Numbered from the stretch's first letter, positions 36,090 to 45,325 are shown. The stretch is 64,000 bases of DNA from Streptomyces sp. R33 (GCF_041200175.1 NZ_CP165727.1:2542001-2606000), one strand, 5' to 3'. Notes: generated by a model not told the origin, from the letters alone. Translations and numbers: made by a program.

Positions 36090-36121
36090 CGTCGAGCGCT
36101 GACGTCGAGCGCTGACGTCGA
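36078..36121. repeat. 13-bp tandem repeat, 3.4 copies, across a stop codon
   Basis: GTCGAGCGCTGAC is repeated exactly at 36078-36090, 36091-36103 and 36104-36116, followed by GTCGA. The first copy encodes the last residues (V-E-R-stop) of the Lrp/AsnC regulator. Because the unit is 13 bp, each copy puts a TGA in a different frame. Confidence 0.95.
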
Positions 36122-36161
36122 CCCCCAGACCTACCGGACCGAGCGAAGGAAGCAGCACCCC

Positions 36162-38267
36162 ATGGAACCTCTCGGCGCAGGCGACCCGGTCCGGCTGGGC
36201 CCGTACCGACTCCTCGGCGTCCTCGGCGCCGGCGGCATGGGCAAGGTCTACTTCGGGCGGGACGACGGCGGCCGGACCGCGGCGGTCAAGGTGCTGCTGC
36301 CGGAGCTCGCGCACGACCCCAACCTCGCCCAGCGGTTCGTCCGCGAGGCGCACACCGCGCAGGCCGTCACCAGCTCCGGCGTGGCCCGCGTCCTGAACGC
36401 GATGAGCGAGGACGGCAACCGGCCCTGGATCGCCACCGAGTTCCTGACCGGGCCCACCCTCGACGACGCCGTCCGCCGGCACGGGCCGTTCGGCGCCGAC
36501 GGGGTCCGCGCGCTCGCCGCCTCGCTCGCCGCCACCCTGGGCGAGATCCACGCCGCGGGACTGGTCCACCGCGACCTGAAGCCGGCCAACATCGTGCTCA
36601 CGTCGGACGGGCCGCGCGTCATCGACTTCGGCATCGCCCGACCCGAGCACGGGCTGACGCTCACCACCACCGGCCAGGTCCCGGCCACCCCCGGCTACGG
36701 CGCCCCCGAGCAGGTGCTCGGCCGGCGCGTGGGCCCCGCCGCGGACGTCTTCTCGCTGGGCGCGGTGCTCGCGTACGCGGCGACCGGGCAGCGCGCCTTC
36801 GACGGGACGCACGTGGCCGCCGTGCAGTACGAGGTGGTTCACGGCGAGGCTCGACTCGACGGTGTGCCGGATGAGTTGCGCCGGCTCATAGCACCCTGCC
36901 TCGCCAAGGACCCCGCGCTGCGCCCGACCCCCGAGCAGATCGCGGGCGCCTTCGCACCGCCGCGCGGAGCGGACCGCGTCTGGCGCAAGGGGCCGCTCGC
37001 CCAGGACATCGCGCGCCGCGGGAACGAGGCCGAGCGGCAGGCCGCCACGGTGATCGGCCAGGAGCCCGGAACCGGCCCCTCCCGCAGACGGGTCCTTCGC
37101 GCCTCCCTCGCGGCCGGCGGGGCCCTGGCCGCCACCGGCGGTGCGACGGGCGCCTGGTGGCTGATGCGCGGCGAGTCCCTCCCCCCGCCCGGCACGGCCC
37201 GCAACGCGCAGCCCCTTTCCCCGCTCTCCACGCAGTCCGGCACGCCTCCGGACCCGCTGTGGGGGCCGCTGCCGGTGGCGGCGCAGGCGGTGGACGGTGT
37301 GGTCACCACCCCGCTCCCGCTGCTCGACGTGGTCGTCTTCGCCGCGAAGGAGGGCGGGCTGGCGGCCCGGCTGACGGCCGACGGCAAGGAGAAGTGGCGG
37401 CTGCCCGGCACCGTCCCCGCGGCCGGCCTGGTCGCCCTGCCCGGCAACCGGTTCGTCACCGGCGGTCCCGGCGGGGGGCTGCTCTGCTTCGAAGCCTCCA
37501 CCAGCAAGCGGCTGTGGACGGTGGCCGCCGACACCCACCGCATCCTGGCCGCGGACGCGTCGGCCGTGTACCTGGTGACCCGGGACGGGCGGCTGCGCGC
37601 CGTGGACACCAGCACCCGCAAGGTCCGCTGGACCGTGGCGCTGGAGCAGACCGCCCTGCGGTCGCCCGGCTCGAAGGCCGCACCCGGCGCACGGGCCGCG
37701 GCCGGCCCGGACCGGCTCGTGGTCTGCGGCGCGTACGGCACCGTCTTCGCCGTCGACACCGCGACGGGCGCCACCGTCTGGGAGGTCGTCAGTCAGGCGC
37801 GGTCCGCCGTTCAGCCGCTCGTCGTGGGGGATGCGGTGTACCTCGGCGGCCGGACCCTGAAGGGGCTGAACATCCGGACGGGCACCGAGCTGTGGGACCC
37901 GACCGACGCGAAGGAGCCCCCGAAGGAGGACAGCGGCGGCTGGGGGCCGCCGGTCCGGTACGGCGAGTCCCTGTGGGCCATGGACGGTACGGCGATGACC
38001 CAGGCGCGGCTCGCGACCGGGGTGCCCACCCCGAACGGCAGCGCCGTCCACGGCCCCCTGCCGCACATCCCCCTCGTGGTGCAGGCTCGTACGGTCTTCG
38101 CCGTGGAGGGCGAGGGGCAGGGCGTCTCGGCGTACTCCGCCTTCAACGGCAAGCGGTTCTGGACCTGGTCGCCCGAGTCGCGCGGGGTCTGGGCGATGGC
38201 CGGAGCCGGGAACCGCCTGTTCACCGTCAACAGCTGGAAGCTGACCGCCCTGCCGGTCGTGGACTGA
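36162..38267 (+). CDS. Ser/Thr protein kinase with PQQ-like beta-propeller domain
   Basis: A 701-residue Hanks-type kinase. The glycine loop GAGGMGKVY is at 22-30, VAIK-type lysine in TAAVKVLLPE, catalytic loop HRDLKPAN near 135-142 and DFG near 154-157, all intact. A basic SRRRVLRASL then a hydrophobic stretch (about 312-332, ending GAWWLM) should be a membrane anchor. The C-terminal 340 residues (LWTVAADTHRILAADASAVY, VRWTVALEQ, ATVWEVV) are PQQ-like propeller blades and are predicted outside the cell, probably as a sensor. First of three tandem kinase-fold genes. Confidence 0.92.
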   Translation: MEPLGAGDPVRLGPYRLLGVLGAGGMGKVYFGRDDGGRTAAVKVLLPELAHDPNLAQRFVREAHTAQAVTSSGVARVLNAMSEDGNRPWIATEFLTGPTLDDAVRRHGPFGADGVRALAASLAATLGEIHAAGLVHRDLKPANIVLTSDGPRVIDFGIARPEHGLTLTTTGQVPATPGYGAPEQVLGRRVGPAADVFSLGAVLAYAATGQRAFDGTHVAAVQYEVVHGEARLDGVPDELRRLIAPCLAKDPALRPTPEQIAGAFAPPRGADRVWRKGPLAQDIARRGNEAERQAATVIGQEPGTGPSRRRVLRASLAAGGALAATGGATGAWWLMRGESLPPPGTARNAQPLSPLSTQSGTPPDPLWGPLPVAAQAVDGVVTTPLPLLDVVVFAAKEGGLAARLTADGKEKWRLPGTVPAAGLVALPGNRFVTGGPGGGLLCFEASTSKRLWTVAADTHRILAADASAVYLVTRDGRLRAVDTSTRKVRWTVALEQTALRSPGSKAAPGARAAAGPDRLVVCGAYGTVFAVDTATGATVWEVVSQARSAVQPLVVGDAVYLGGRTLKGLNIRTGTELWDPTDAKEPPKEDSGGWGPPVRYGESLWAMDGTAMTQARLATGVPTPNGSAVHGPLPHIPLVVQARTVFAVEGEGQGVSAYSAFNGKRFWTWSPESRGVWAMAGAGNRLFTVNSWKLTALPVVD

Positions 38268-38377
38268 CGATCGCCTAGGCTCGGGGGGCTCGGGCCGCGG
38301 GCTCGAGCCACGGGCCACTGGCCTCGGGCCACGGGCCACGGGCATGGGCCGAGCAACCGAACCGGGAGACCGCGCAC

Positions 38378-39328
38378 ATGGAACGCCTACGGCAGGACGA
38401 CCCCGCGCAGATCGGGCCGTTCACGACCCTGGCGCGGCTCGATCCGGAATCCGCCGAGCGCTCCGTCCCCGAACGCCGGTACCTCGCGCGCAGCGCCGAC
38501 GGGGAGCGCACCGTCCTCGTCGGCGTACCGCGGGCCGGGGCCGATCCCTCCCGGTGGGCGGTCGAGGCCGAGGGCGCCCGGCGGCTGCGGCTGCCGCGGT
38601 TCCTCGACGTCGCCGAGGTGGGCGGCACGGCCGGCTTCCCTTGGTACGCGACCCCGTACGAGCCGATGCTGCCGCTGCCGGCGGTGCTCGCCGCCTACGG
38701 CGGTCCGCTGCCCGAGGAGGTCGTGCGCGGGCTCGGTGCCGCCCTCGCGGAAGGGCTCGCCGCCGCGCACGCCCGCGGGGCGGCGCACGCGGGGCTGTCG
38801 CCGGCCGCCGTGCTGGTCACCGCCGGCGGGCCGGTGCTGTCGTGTTTCGGCGCCGTGCGGGCCGCCGCTCCCGACGGCGTGCACCGGGCGGGGCTGCCGG
38901 GAATCGACCCGGGCTGTCTGGCTCCGGAAGAGGCCTCGGGCGCAGCGCCCGGGCCGCTCGGGGACCTCTTCGCCCTGGGGTCCGTACTGGCCTATGCGTC
39001 GACCGGCCACACGGTGCCCGAGCAGGGTGAACTGCCGCCCGGGCTGCGCGGGGTGGTGGGGGCGTGCCTGGCGCGTGACCCCGCGGACCGGCCCGGGTCG
39101 GCCGGGGAGCTGCTGCGCGGCCTGGCCGCCCCCTCGAGGGTCCCGGACCCGCGGCTGCCGCCCTCCGCCGGGCCCGCCACGGCCCTCGACGGCGCCGCTC
39201 CGCCAGTCGTACTGCCGGGCCGCGTCGTCGCCGCCCTCGCCGCCCAGTCCGCGTGGCTGCTGGCCGCCGAACTCCCCACGGCACACGAGCAGTTCATCTC
39301 GTCCGCATCACCGCAGAAAGTGCACTGA
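38378..39328 (+). CDS. Pseudokinase: Ser/Thr kinase fold lacking catalytic residues
   Basis: A 316-residue protein that aligns by eye with its two kinase neighbours but has lost the active site. The glycine loop is absent, the VAIK lysine position reads TVLVGVP, HRDLKPAN is HAGLSPAA (about 137-144), and DFG is CFG. Fold markers persist, such as the APEEASG segment and the DLFALGSVLAYASTGH helix corresponding to DVFSLGAVLAYAATGQ in the preceding kinase. A hydrophobic C-terminal stretch (RVVAALAAQSAWLLAAEL) may touch the membrane. The reading frame is intact and coding-like. It lies 5 bp before the third gene, so they are co-translated. Confidence 0.82.
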   Translation: MERLRQDDPAQIGPFTTLARLDPESAERSVPERRYLARSADGERTVLVGVPRAGADPSRWAVEAEGARRLRLPRFLDVAEVGGTAGFPWYATPYEPMLPLPAVLAAYGGPLPEEVVRGLGAALAEGLAAAHARGAAHAGLSPAAVLVTAGGPVLSCFGAVRAAAPDGVHRAGLPGIDPGCLAPEEASGAAPGPLGDLFALGSVLAYASTGHTVPEQGELPPGLRGVVGACLARDPADRPGSAGELLRGLAAPSRVPDPRLPPSAGPATALDGAAPPVVLPGRVVAALAAQSAWLLAAELPTAHEQFISSASPQKVH

Positions 39329-39333
39329 CCCCG

Positions 39334-41550
39334 ATGCCTCCCCTCCCGTCCCCGCTCGCACCGCTCACGCACGACGACCCGGTGCACCTCGGTGGCCACC
39401 GGCTGCTGGCCCGGCTCGGCAGCGGCGGCATGGGCACGGTCTACCTGGCCCGGTCGGCGGGCGGGCGTACGGTCGCGCTCAAGACCGTGCACACCCGGAT
39501 CGCCGCCGACACCTCCTTCCGCACCCGGTTCCGGCTGGAGTCGGACGCGGCGCGGGTCATCGGCGACCGGTACGGGGCGCGCGTGTTCGGCGCCGACCCG
39601 CTGGCGCCGACGCCGTGGCTGGCGACCGAGTACGTGATCGGCCCGCAGCTCGACGAGGCGGTGCGCCTCGGCGGTCCGCTGCCCGAGGCGTCGGTCCGGT
39701 CGCTGGGCGCCGATCTCGCCCGGGCCCTGGGCCAGTTGCACCGCTCGGACGTCGTGCACCGCGACCTCAAGCCCTCCAACATCATGGTCACCGCCGCCGG
39801 GCCCAAGGTCATCGACTTCGGCATCGCGCGCGCCCTCGGCGACGAACGGCTGACCAGTACCGGGGCCGCGGCCGGCACCCCCGCCTTCATGTCGCCGGAG
39901 CAGGCCGGAGGCCTCGAACACACCCCGGCCGGCGATGTGTTCGCGCTGGCGGGCGTCCTGGTCTTCGCGGCCACGGGGCACGGCCCGTTCGGCGGCGGCC
40001 AGGCCGCGGACCTCCTCTACCGGGTGCGGTACGCGGAGGCCGACCTCGGCGGCGTACCGGCCGTACTGGCCCCGCTGCTGGCCCGCTGCCTGAGCAAGGA
40101 CCCGGCACTGCGGCCGGGCACCGGCGAGCTGGCGGAGCTCCTCTCCCCCGGCGAGCCGGCCGTCTTCGCCGACGGGCTGCCGCAGCCGGTCCTCGCGGAC
40201 ATCGCCCGGCGGGCCGCGGCGGTGTGGCAGCCGCCGCCGGCCCGGCTCGCGGCGCCCGCCGAGGAGCCGGAGACCGCCGCTGCGGCCCGGACCGGCTTGT
40301 CGCGGCGCCGGCTCCTGACGCTGGGCGGCGGCGCGGCGGTCGCCGGGACCGTACTTGCTGCGGGCGGCGGCTGGTGGGCCTGGCGCAGCAGCCGCCCGGA
40401 CACCGCGGCGAAAAAAAAGCCCGCCCTGCAGCCGCCGCCCGACCCTCTGTGGTGGGTCGACGCGGTGATCCCCCCGGTCCTCCCCGAGCCCCTGTGCGTG
40501 GGCGACGCCCTGGTCGCGGTCGCGGGCACCACGGTCGGGGCCTTCGACGCGCGGACCGGCAGCGACAAGACGGAGTTCCTCGGCTACGCGGACCGCTGGC
40601 GGGTCGGCACCGACGGCAAGGTCCTGTACGGGCTCGGGAGGCGGGACCCGGACACCGCACCCGACAAGGCGGTCGCGGTCTCCGTCCTGCCCATGGAGTA
40701 CGTGGAACGCGGCAAGGAGGCGCCGCCCCGCGTTCGCCTGCCCGCGTTCGACGGCGCCCACCGCTTGACCCAGATCCTGGGCGCGAGCGGGGACACGGTC
40801 TTCCTGCACGCGAAGGCCGCGGGGGGCGAGGAGTGGTGGGTGGTGGCCGCGAGCCTGACCTCCGGCAAGGAGCTGTGGCGCCGGCCGGCGGCGGGCCCCA
40901 CCCCGCACCAGATCAAGCTCGAGTACCCGGCTGTCCTGCGGCTCAAGGCAGTACGCGGCGGGGTACTGCTGTGGCAGCGGGCCGAACTCGGCGACGACCT
41001 GCGGGTCTCCCTCCACGACGCGGCGAACGGCACCGAACGCTGGTCCGCGACCCTGGCGGCGCCGGGCGCGACCCCCGACCAGCCGGCCACGGACGACGAC
41101 CACGTCTACCTCGGCGCGGCCACGGTCCAGGCCCTCCGCCTCTCGGACGGCAAACCCGCCTGGTCCTTCGGCGAGGGCCGCGACGTGGGACCGGTCGCGG
41201 GCAAACGCCGCTACGGCATCCCGACGGTCCGGGACGGCGTGGTCTACGCCGTCGAGGGCACCCACGGCCTCGTCGCCCTGGACGCCCGCACCGGAGCGGA
41301 ACGCTGGCGCGAACCCACCCCGAAGAAGTCCGCCGCAGGGGAGTCCACCCCCAACCGCGACGTGGCCCCGGTGGCCACGCCGAACCACGTCTACCTCTTG
41401 GACACCCTGGGCGTCCGAGCCGTGGACCTCCGCACGCACCTCCCGGTCTGGCGCTACGAGACCAAGGCGACCACCCTCACACCGGACCCGTCGGGCACCC
41501 GCCTGCACGTCCGCGAGAAGAGCAGAATGACGTCCCTCCCGACCGACTGA
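39334..41550 (+). CDS. Ser/Thr protein kinase with PQQ-like domain
   Basis: A 738-residue kinase. GSGGMGTVYLA (about 30-40), HRDLKPSN, VIDFGIA and the SPEQ activation-segment end are all intact. SRRRLLTLGG followed by a hydrophobic run to GGGWWAW (about 325-352) is the predicted membrane anchor, then a short Lys-rich AAKKKPA patch. The extracytoplasmic part contains WSATLAAPG and GLVALDARTGAERW propeller repeats. I chose ATG 39334, 5 bp after the pseudokinase stop; the frame extends upstream within that gene. Domain order is identical to the gene at 36162, indicating duplication. Confidence 0.92.
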   Translation: MPPLPSPLAPLTHDDPVHLGGHRLLARLGSGGMGTVYLARSAGGRTVALKTVHTRIAADTSFRTRFRLESDAARVIGDRYGARVFGADPLAPTPWLATEYVIGPQLDEAVRLGGPLPEASVRSLGADLARALGQLHRSDVVHRDLKPSNIMVTAAGPKVIDFGIARALGDERLTSTGAAAGTPAFMSPEQAGGLEHTPAGDVFALAGVLVFAATGHGPFGGGQAADLLYRVRYAEADLGGVPAVLAPLLARCLSKDPALRPGTGELAELLSPGEPAVFADGLPQPVLADIARRAAAVWQPPPARLAAPAEEPETAAAARTGLSRRRLLTLGGGAAVAGTVLAAGGGWWAWRSSRPDTAAKKKPALQPPPDPLWWVDAVIPPVLPEPLCVGDALVAVAGTTVGAFDARTGSDKTEFLGYADRWRVGTDGKVLYGLGRRDPDTAPDKAVAVSVLPMEYVERGKEAPPRVRLPAFDGAHRLTQILGASGDTVFLHAKAAGGEEWWVVAASLTSGKELWRRPAAGPTPHQIKLEYPAVLRLKAVRGGVLLWQRAELGDDLRVSLHDAANGTERWSATLAAPGATPDQPATDDDHVYLGAATVQALRLSDGKPAWSFGEGRDVGPVAGKRRYGIPTVRDGVVYAVEGTHGLVALDARTGAERWREPTPKKSAAGESTPNRDVAPVATPNHVYLLDTLGVRAVDLRTHLPVWRYETKATTLTPDPSGTRLHVREKSRMTSLPTD

Positions 41551-41594
41551 AGCCACGTACCGCAACCCTCGGCCCAAGCCCCGCGAACAGACCA

Positions 41595-41630
41595 CCGGCC
41601 CGGCAGCGTCCGTGAACGCGCCCGGGCCGG
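41595..41630. terminator. Hairpin between convergent kinase and RNA methyltransferase genes
   Basis: CCGGCCCGG at 41595-41603 pairs with CCGGGCCGG at 41622-41630 (9 bp, 18-base loop). Convergent genes flank it. Confidence 0.5.
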
Positions 41631-41650
41631 CGTGACGGGGCTTCAGGCCC

Positions 41651-42982
41651 TCAGACGTCGTCGCGGATGGGCTCCAGGATGGCCACGCACTCCATGTGGT
41701 GGGTCATCGGGAAGAGGTCGAAGACGCGGAGGGTGCGGGGCTTGTAGCCGGCCTCCTTGAAGTACGCCAGGTCTCGGGCCAGGGCCGCCGGGTCGCAGGC
41801 CACGTACGCGATGCGGCGGGGCGAGAGGCCGGCGATGTGGCGGACCGTCTGCTTGCCCGCGCCCGCGCGGGGCGGGTCCAGGACGACCAGGTCGCACTCC
41901 GTGATGCCGGTCTTCGGGAGGACCGTCTCGACCTTGCCCTGCTCGATGCGGACGCGGGGGAAGTCCGCCAGGTTGTGCCGGGCGTCCTCGACCGCGCGCT
42001 TCGTGGACTCGATGCCGAGCACCGCGCCCGTCTCGCCCAGGCGTTCGGCGAGGGCGCCCGCGAAGATGCCGACGCCGCAGTAGAGGTCGAGGGCCATCTC
42101 GCCCTTGCGCGGCATCAGGCCCTGCATGACGGCCTTGATCAGGGTGTCCGCGGCCTGCGGGTGGACCTGCCAGAAGCCGCCCATGCCGACGCGGTACGTA
42201 CGGCCGTCCGCGCGCTCGCGGACGAAGGGGCGGCCGTGGACGCGGTGGACCCCGCCGTCCTTCTCCTCGACCCGGAGGACCGACACCGGCTTGTCCAGCT
42301 CGACCAGCGGGAGGCGGCCGCCCGGGCGCGGGGTGAGGACGACCTGGCGGTCCTGGGAGCCGGTCGCGGCGATCGCCTCGACGGTGGCCATCTGGGGCCA
42401 GTCCTGCTTCTCGATGCCGAGTTCGCTGACGCCCGGCGCCGCGATCATGCAGTGGTCGACCGGCTCGATGTCGTGCGAGCGGTGCTTGCGCAGGCCCGCG
42501 CGGCCGGTCTCGTCGATGGCGTACTGGACGCGGGTGCGCCACTGCGGGACCTGGCCCGCCGGGAGCTTGTCGCCCTCGGCCGGCATGACCGTGCCGTCCC
42601 AGCCGGCCTCCTCCGGGGTCAGGCCGGCGAGCCGCTGCAGCTGCTCGGCGACGACCTCGCCCTTGAGCCGGCGCTGGGCGCCCGGCTTGGCGTGCTGCCA
42701 GTCGCAGCCGCCGCACTTGCCGGGGCCGGCGTACGGGCACGGGGCCTCGACGCGGTCCTTGGAGGCCTCGAGGACGGTGATCGCGTCGGCGCGCAGGAAG
42801 CGGGAGTCCGTCTCGCCCTCGGTGACCTTGGCGATCACCTTCTCTCCCGGGAGGGTGTGCCGGACGAACAGGACCCGTCCGTCGGAGGTCCGGGCGATGC
42901 AGATGCCGCCGTGCGCGACGGGGCCGACCTCGACCTCGTACTCCTCCCCGACCAAGGACTGCTTCTCGTTCTGCTCGGTCAT
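41651..42982 (-). CDS. TrmA/RumA-family RNA 5-methyluridine methyltransferase
   Basis: A 443-residue SAM-dependent enzyme methylating uridine C5 in tRNA or rRNA. An N-terminal TRAM-like domain (EEYEVEVGPVAHGGICIA) precedes an iron-sulfur cysteine cluster in PCPYAGPGKCGGCDW. The Rossmann part has DLYCGVGIFA, DPPRAGAGKQT and the catalytic cysteine in YVACDPAALARDL. The start chosen is MTEQNEKQSL (ATG 42982); an upstream ATG at 43003 has no ribosome-binding site. The exact RNA position modified cannot be told. Confidence 0.9.
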   Translation of the reverse strand: MTEQNEKQSLVGEEYEVEVGPVAHGGICIARTSDGRVLFVRHTLPGEKVIAKVTEGETDSRFLRADAITVLEASKDRVEAPCPYAGPGKCGGCDWQHAKPGAQRRLKGEVVAEQLQRLAGLTPEEAGWDGTVMPAEGDKLPAGQVPQWRTRVQYAIDETGRAGLRKHRSHDIEPVDHCMIAAPGVSELGIEKQDWPQMATVEAIAATGSQDRQVVLTPRPGGRLPLVELDKPVSVLRVEEKDGGVHRVHGRPFVRERADGRTYRVGMGGFWQVHPQAADTLIKAVMQGLMPRKGEMALDLYCGVGIFAGALAERLGETGAVLGIESTKRAVEDARHNLADFPRVRIEQGKVETVLPKTGITECDLVVLDPPRAGAGKQTVRHIAGLSPRRIAYVACDPAALARDLAYFKEAGYKPRTLRVFDLFPMTHHMECVAILEPIRDDV

Positions 42983-43079
42983 GGTGGGGAGACTCCAAAA
43001 CATAAATGGGAACGGCCGGACGACCGACCCACCAGTTTACGTGGATCTCGTCCGGCCGTTCGCCACACCGACAACGGCG

Positions 43080-45128
43080 CTACTTGCCCGCGCGGTCCTT
43101 CGGGCGCGGGGTGTCCACCGGTCCGCGGCGCACCGCGCCCGGGGCGTTCCACTCCTGCCGCTTCTTCGCCCGCTTCTTCGCCAGCTCCGAGGACTCCAGC
43201 TGGTACGGCACCGAGGTGACCATCACGCCGGGGGTGAACAGCAGGCGGCCCTTGAGCCGCAGCGCGCTCTGGTTGTGCAGCAGGTGCTCGTACCAGCGGC
43301 CGACGACGTACTCCGGGATGTAGACGCTGACGGCGTCGCGCGGGTTCTCGCTGCGCAGGCCCTTGACGTACTCGATCACCGGGCGGGTGATCTCGCGGTA
43401 CGGGGAGTCGAGGATCTTCAGCGGTACGTTGATCCCGCGCCGCTCCCACTCCTCCTTCAGCGCCTTCGTCTCGGCCGCGTCCACGCTGATGCTGAGCGCT
43501 TCCAGGGTGTCCGAGCGGGTCAGCTTGGCGAAGGCCAGGGCGCGCAGCGTGGGCTTGTGCACCTTGGAGACCAGCACGATCGAGTGGACCCGCGAGGGCC
43601 GCACGCTGTCGTCGCTGGGGCCCTCGGCGGCGGCGATCTCGGCGGCGACCCGGTCGTAGTGCTTCCGGATCGCGGTCATCGTGCCGTAGAAGATCACCAT
43701 GCCCAGCAGGGCGACCCAGGCGCCGTGCGTGAACTTGGTGGCCAGGACCACGACCAGCACCAGGCCCGTGAAGATCGCGCCGAAGGTGTTGATCGCCCGG
43801 GAGCGGTGCATCCGGCGCCGCGAGGCCTGGTCCTTCTCGGTGCGCAGGTGGCGGTTCCAGTGCCGGACCATGCCGATCTGGCTCAGCGTGAAGGAGACGA
43901 ACACGCCGACGATGTAGAGCTGGATCAGCTTGGTGGAGTCGGCGTCGTAGATCCACACGAGCAGGATGGCCGCGCCCGCGAGCAGCACGATGCCGTTGGA
44001 GAACGCGAGCCGGTCGCCGCGGGTGTGCAGCTGGCGCGGCAGGTAGCGGTCCTGCGCGAGGATCGAGCCGAGCAGCGGGAAGCCGTTGTACGCGGTGTTG
44101 GCGGCCAGGAACAGGACGAGCGCGGTGGCGGTCGCCAGCACGACGAACAGGAAGCTGCCGTTGCCGAAGACGGCCTCGGCCACCTGGGAGATCACCGGGT
44201 GCTGGACGAACTCGGGGCCGACGGGGACGCCGTTGTCCAGCAGGTTGGTCGCGGGCGACTCGGCCATCTTCACGTCGGTGGCCATGGCCAGGCCGATGAT
44301 CCCGCAGAACATGGTGACCGCCAGGGCGCCCATCAGGGCGAGGGTGGAGGCGGCGTTCTTGCTCTTGGGCTTGCGGAAGGCGGGGACGCCGTTGCTGATC
44401 GCCTCGACGCCGGTCAGGGCGGCACATCCGGAGGAGAAGGCCCGCAGCAGCAGGAAGACCAGCGCGAAGCCGGCCAGCCCCTGGTGCTCGGCCTTGATCT
44501 CCAGGTGGGCCGTCGGGGCCTGCATGGTGTCGCCGGTGACGAGGCCGCGCCAGGCGCCCCAGGCGATCATCACGAAGACGGCGCCGACGAACACGTACGT
44601 CGGGATCGCGAAGAGTTTTCCGGATTCCTTCACGCCGCGCAGATTCATCAGCGTGAGCAGAAGAATCATGATCACCGCGGAGAGCACCTTGTGCTCGATG
44701 ACGAAATCCACGGCGGAGCCGAGGTTCTCGACTCCGGAGGAGATCGACACGGCGACGGTCAGGACGTAGTCGACGAGCAGGGCGCTCGCCACCGTGAGTC
44801 CGGCCTTGGGCCCGAGGTTGGTGTTGGCGACCTCGTAGTCGCCGCCGCCGCTCGGGTACGCGTGGACGTTCTGGCGGTACGAGGCGACCACGGTGAACAT
44901 CAGCACGACGACCGCGGCGGCGATCCAGGGGCTGAAGTGGTACGCCGACACACCCGCGATCGACAGGACCAGCAGGACCTCTCCGGGGGCATATGCCACT
45001 GAGGAGAGCGGGTCGGAAGCGAAGACAGGGAGGGCGATCCTCTTGGGGAGGAGCGTTTCCCCGAGGCGGTCGCTGCGTAGCGCCCGGCCGATCAGGATCC
45101 GTTTGGGCACGTCGGTCAGTTTGGACAC
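43080..45128 (-). CDS. APC-superfamily permease, KimA-like potassium importer
   Basis: A 682-residue membrane protein. It has about 12 hydrophobic segments in 40-470 and a soluble C-terminal domain (about 490-660) with VHSIVLVSKVHKPTLRALAF and IEYVKGLRSENP. Opening segments ALPVFASDPLSSVAYAPGE, YRQNVHAYPSGGGDYEVA and LLVDYVLTVAVSISSG closely resemble Bacillus KimA (YdaO), a high-affinity K+ importer. Two RCK/TrkA genes are divergent from it and KdpDE lies nearby, supporting potassium. GTG 45128 appears to be leaderless. Usual annotation would be amino acid permease; I favour K+. Confidence 0.8.
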   Translation of the reverse strand: MSKLTDVPKRILIGRALRSDRLGETLLPKRIALPVFASDPLSSVAYAPGEVLLVLSIAGVSAYHFSPWIAAAVVVLMFTVVASYRQNVHAYPSGGGDYEVANTNLGPKAGLTVASALLVDYVLTVAVSISSGVENLGSAVDFVIEHKVLSAVIMILLLTLMNLRGVKESGKLFAIPTYVFVGAVFVMIAWGAWRGLVTGDTMQAPTAHLEIKAEHQGLAGFALVFLLLRAFSSGCAALTGVEAISNGVPAFRKPKSKNAASTLALMGALAVTMFCGIIGLAMATDVKMAESPATNLLDNGVPVGPEFVQHPVISQVAEAVFGNGSFLFVVLATATALVLFLAANTAYNGFPLLGSILAQDRYLPRQLHTRGDRLAFSNGIVLLAGAAILLVWIYDADSTKLIQLYIVGVFVSFTLSQIGMVRHWNRHLRTEKDQASRRRMHRSRAINTFGAIFTGLVLVVVLATKFTHGAWVALLGMVIFYGTMTAIRKHYDRVAAEIAAAEGPSDDSVRPSRVHSIVLVSKVHKPTLRALAFAKLTRSDTLEALSISVDAAETKALKEEWERRGINVPLKILDSPYREITRPVIEYVKGLRSENPRDAVSVYIPEYVVGRWYEHLLHNQSALRLKGRLLFTPGVMVTSVPYQLESSELAKKRAKKRQEWNAPGAVRRGPVDTPRPKDRAGK

Positions 45129-45135
45129 GCAGAGG

Positions 45136-45141
45136 ATCGTA
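45136..45141 (-). promoter_or_regulatory. -10 element implying a leaderless KimA-like transcript
   Basis: TACGAT on the minus strand ends 7 bases before GTG 45128, which would place transcription start on the initiation codon. No Shine-Dalgarno precedes the GTG. A weak -35 (TTCGTC) sits 18 bases upstream. Confidence 0.4.
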
Positions 45142-45250
45142 TGCGTTCGAAATCCGGCTGACGAACCCCCCGCCGGTATTCCAGGGCAATGAGTCGCCGT
45201 CTGGACCGCAAAGGTCACAACGGGGACCGCCCGTGTGTAGCTTGGGCCAT

Positions 45251-45261
45251 GGTCTGAGACC
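45251..45261. promoter_or_regulatory. Inverted repeat in the KimA-like/trkA divergent promoter
   Basis: GGTCT-G-AGACC is a perfect inverted repeat, followed by a small hairpin GCTGG-AAA-CCAGC at 45287-45299 in the presumed leader of the RCK operon. The role is unknown. Confidence 0.3.
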
Positions 45262-45325
45262 CTGTTAAGCCAGAGCATGCAATGAGGCTGGAAACCAGCG
45301 AGCGCTGACAGCCGGAAGGACGGCC

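Noticed and set aside
34497..38345. Minus-strand frame of over 1280 codons including asparaginase
   Set aside because: Only the C-terminal 334 residues are asparaginase. The rest is antisense to the regulator and kinase genes, and the family start MGRIVVISTGG is at 35501.
38268..38377. CGGGCCACGGGC-like short repeats between two kinase genes
   Set aside because: They are low-complexity GC-rich sequence with no consistent unit; it is simply the intergenic leader of the pseudokinase gene.
45129..45325. c-di-AMP (ydaO-type) riboswitch expected near a KimA-like gene
   Set aside because: I could not recognise the conserved core, and the promoter geometry points to a leaderless permease mRNA. A covariance search would settle it.
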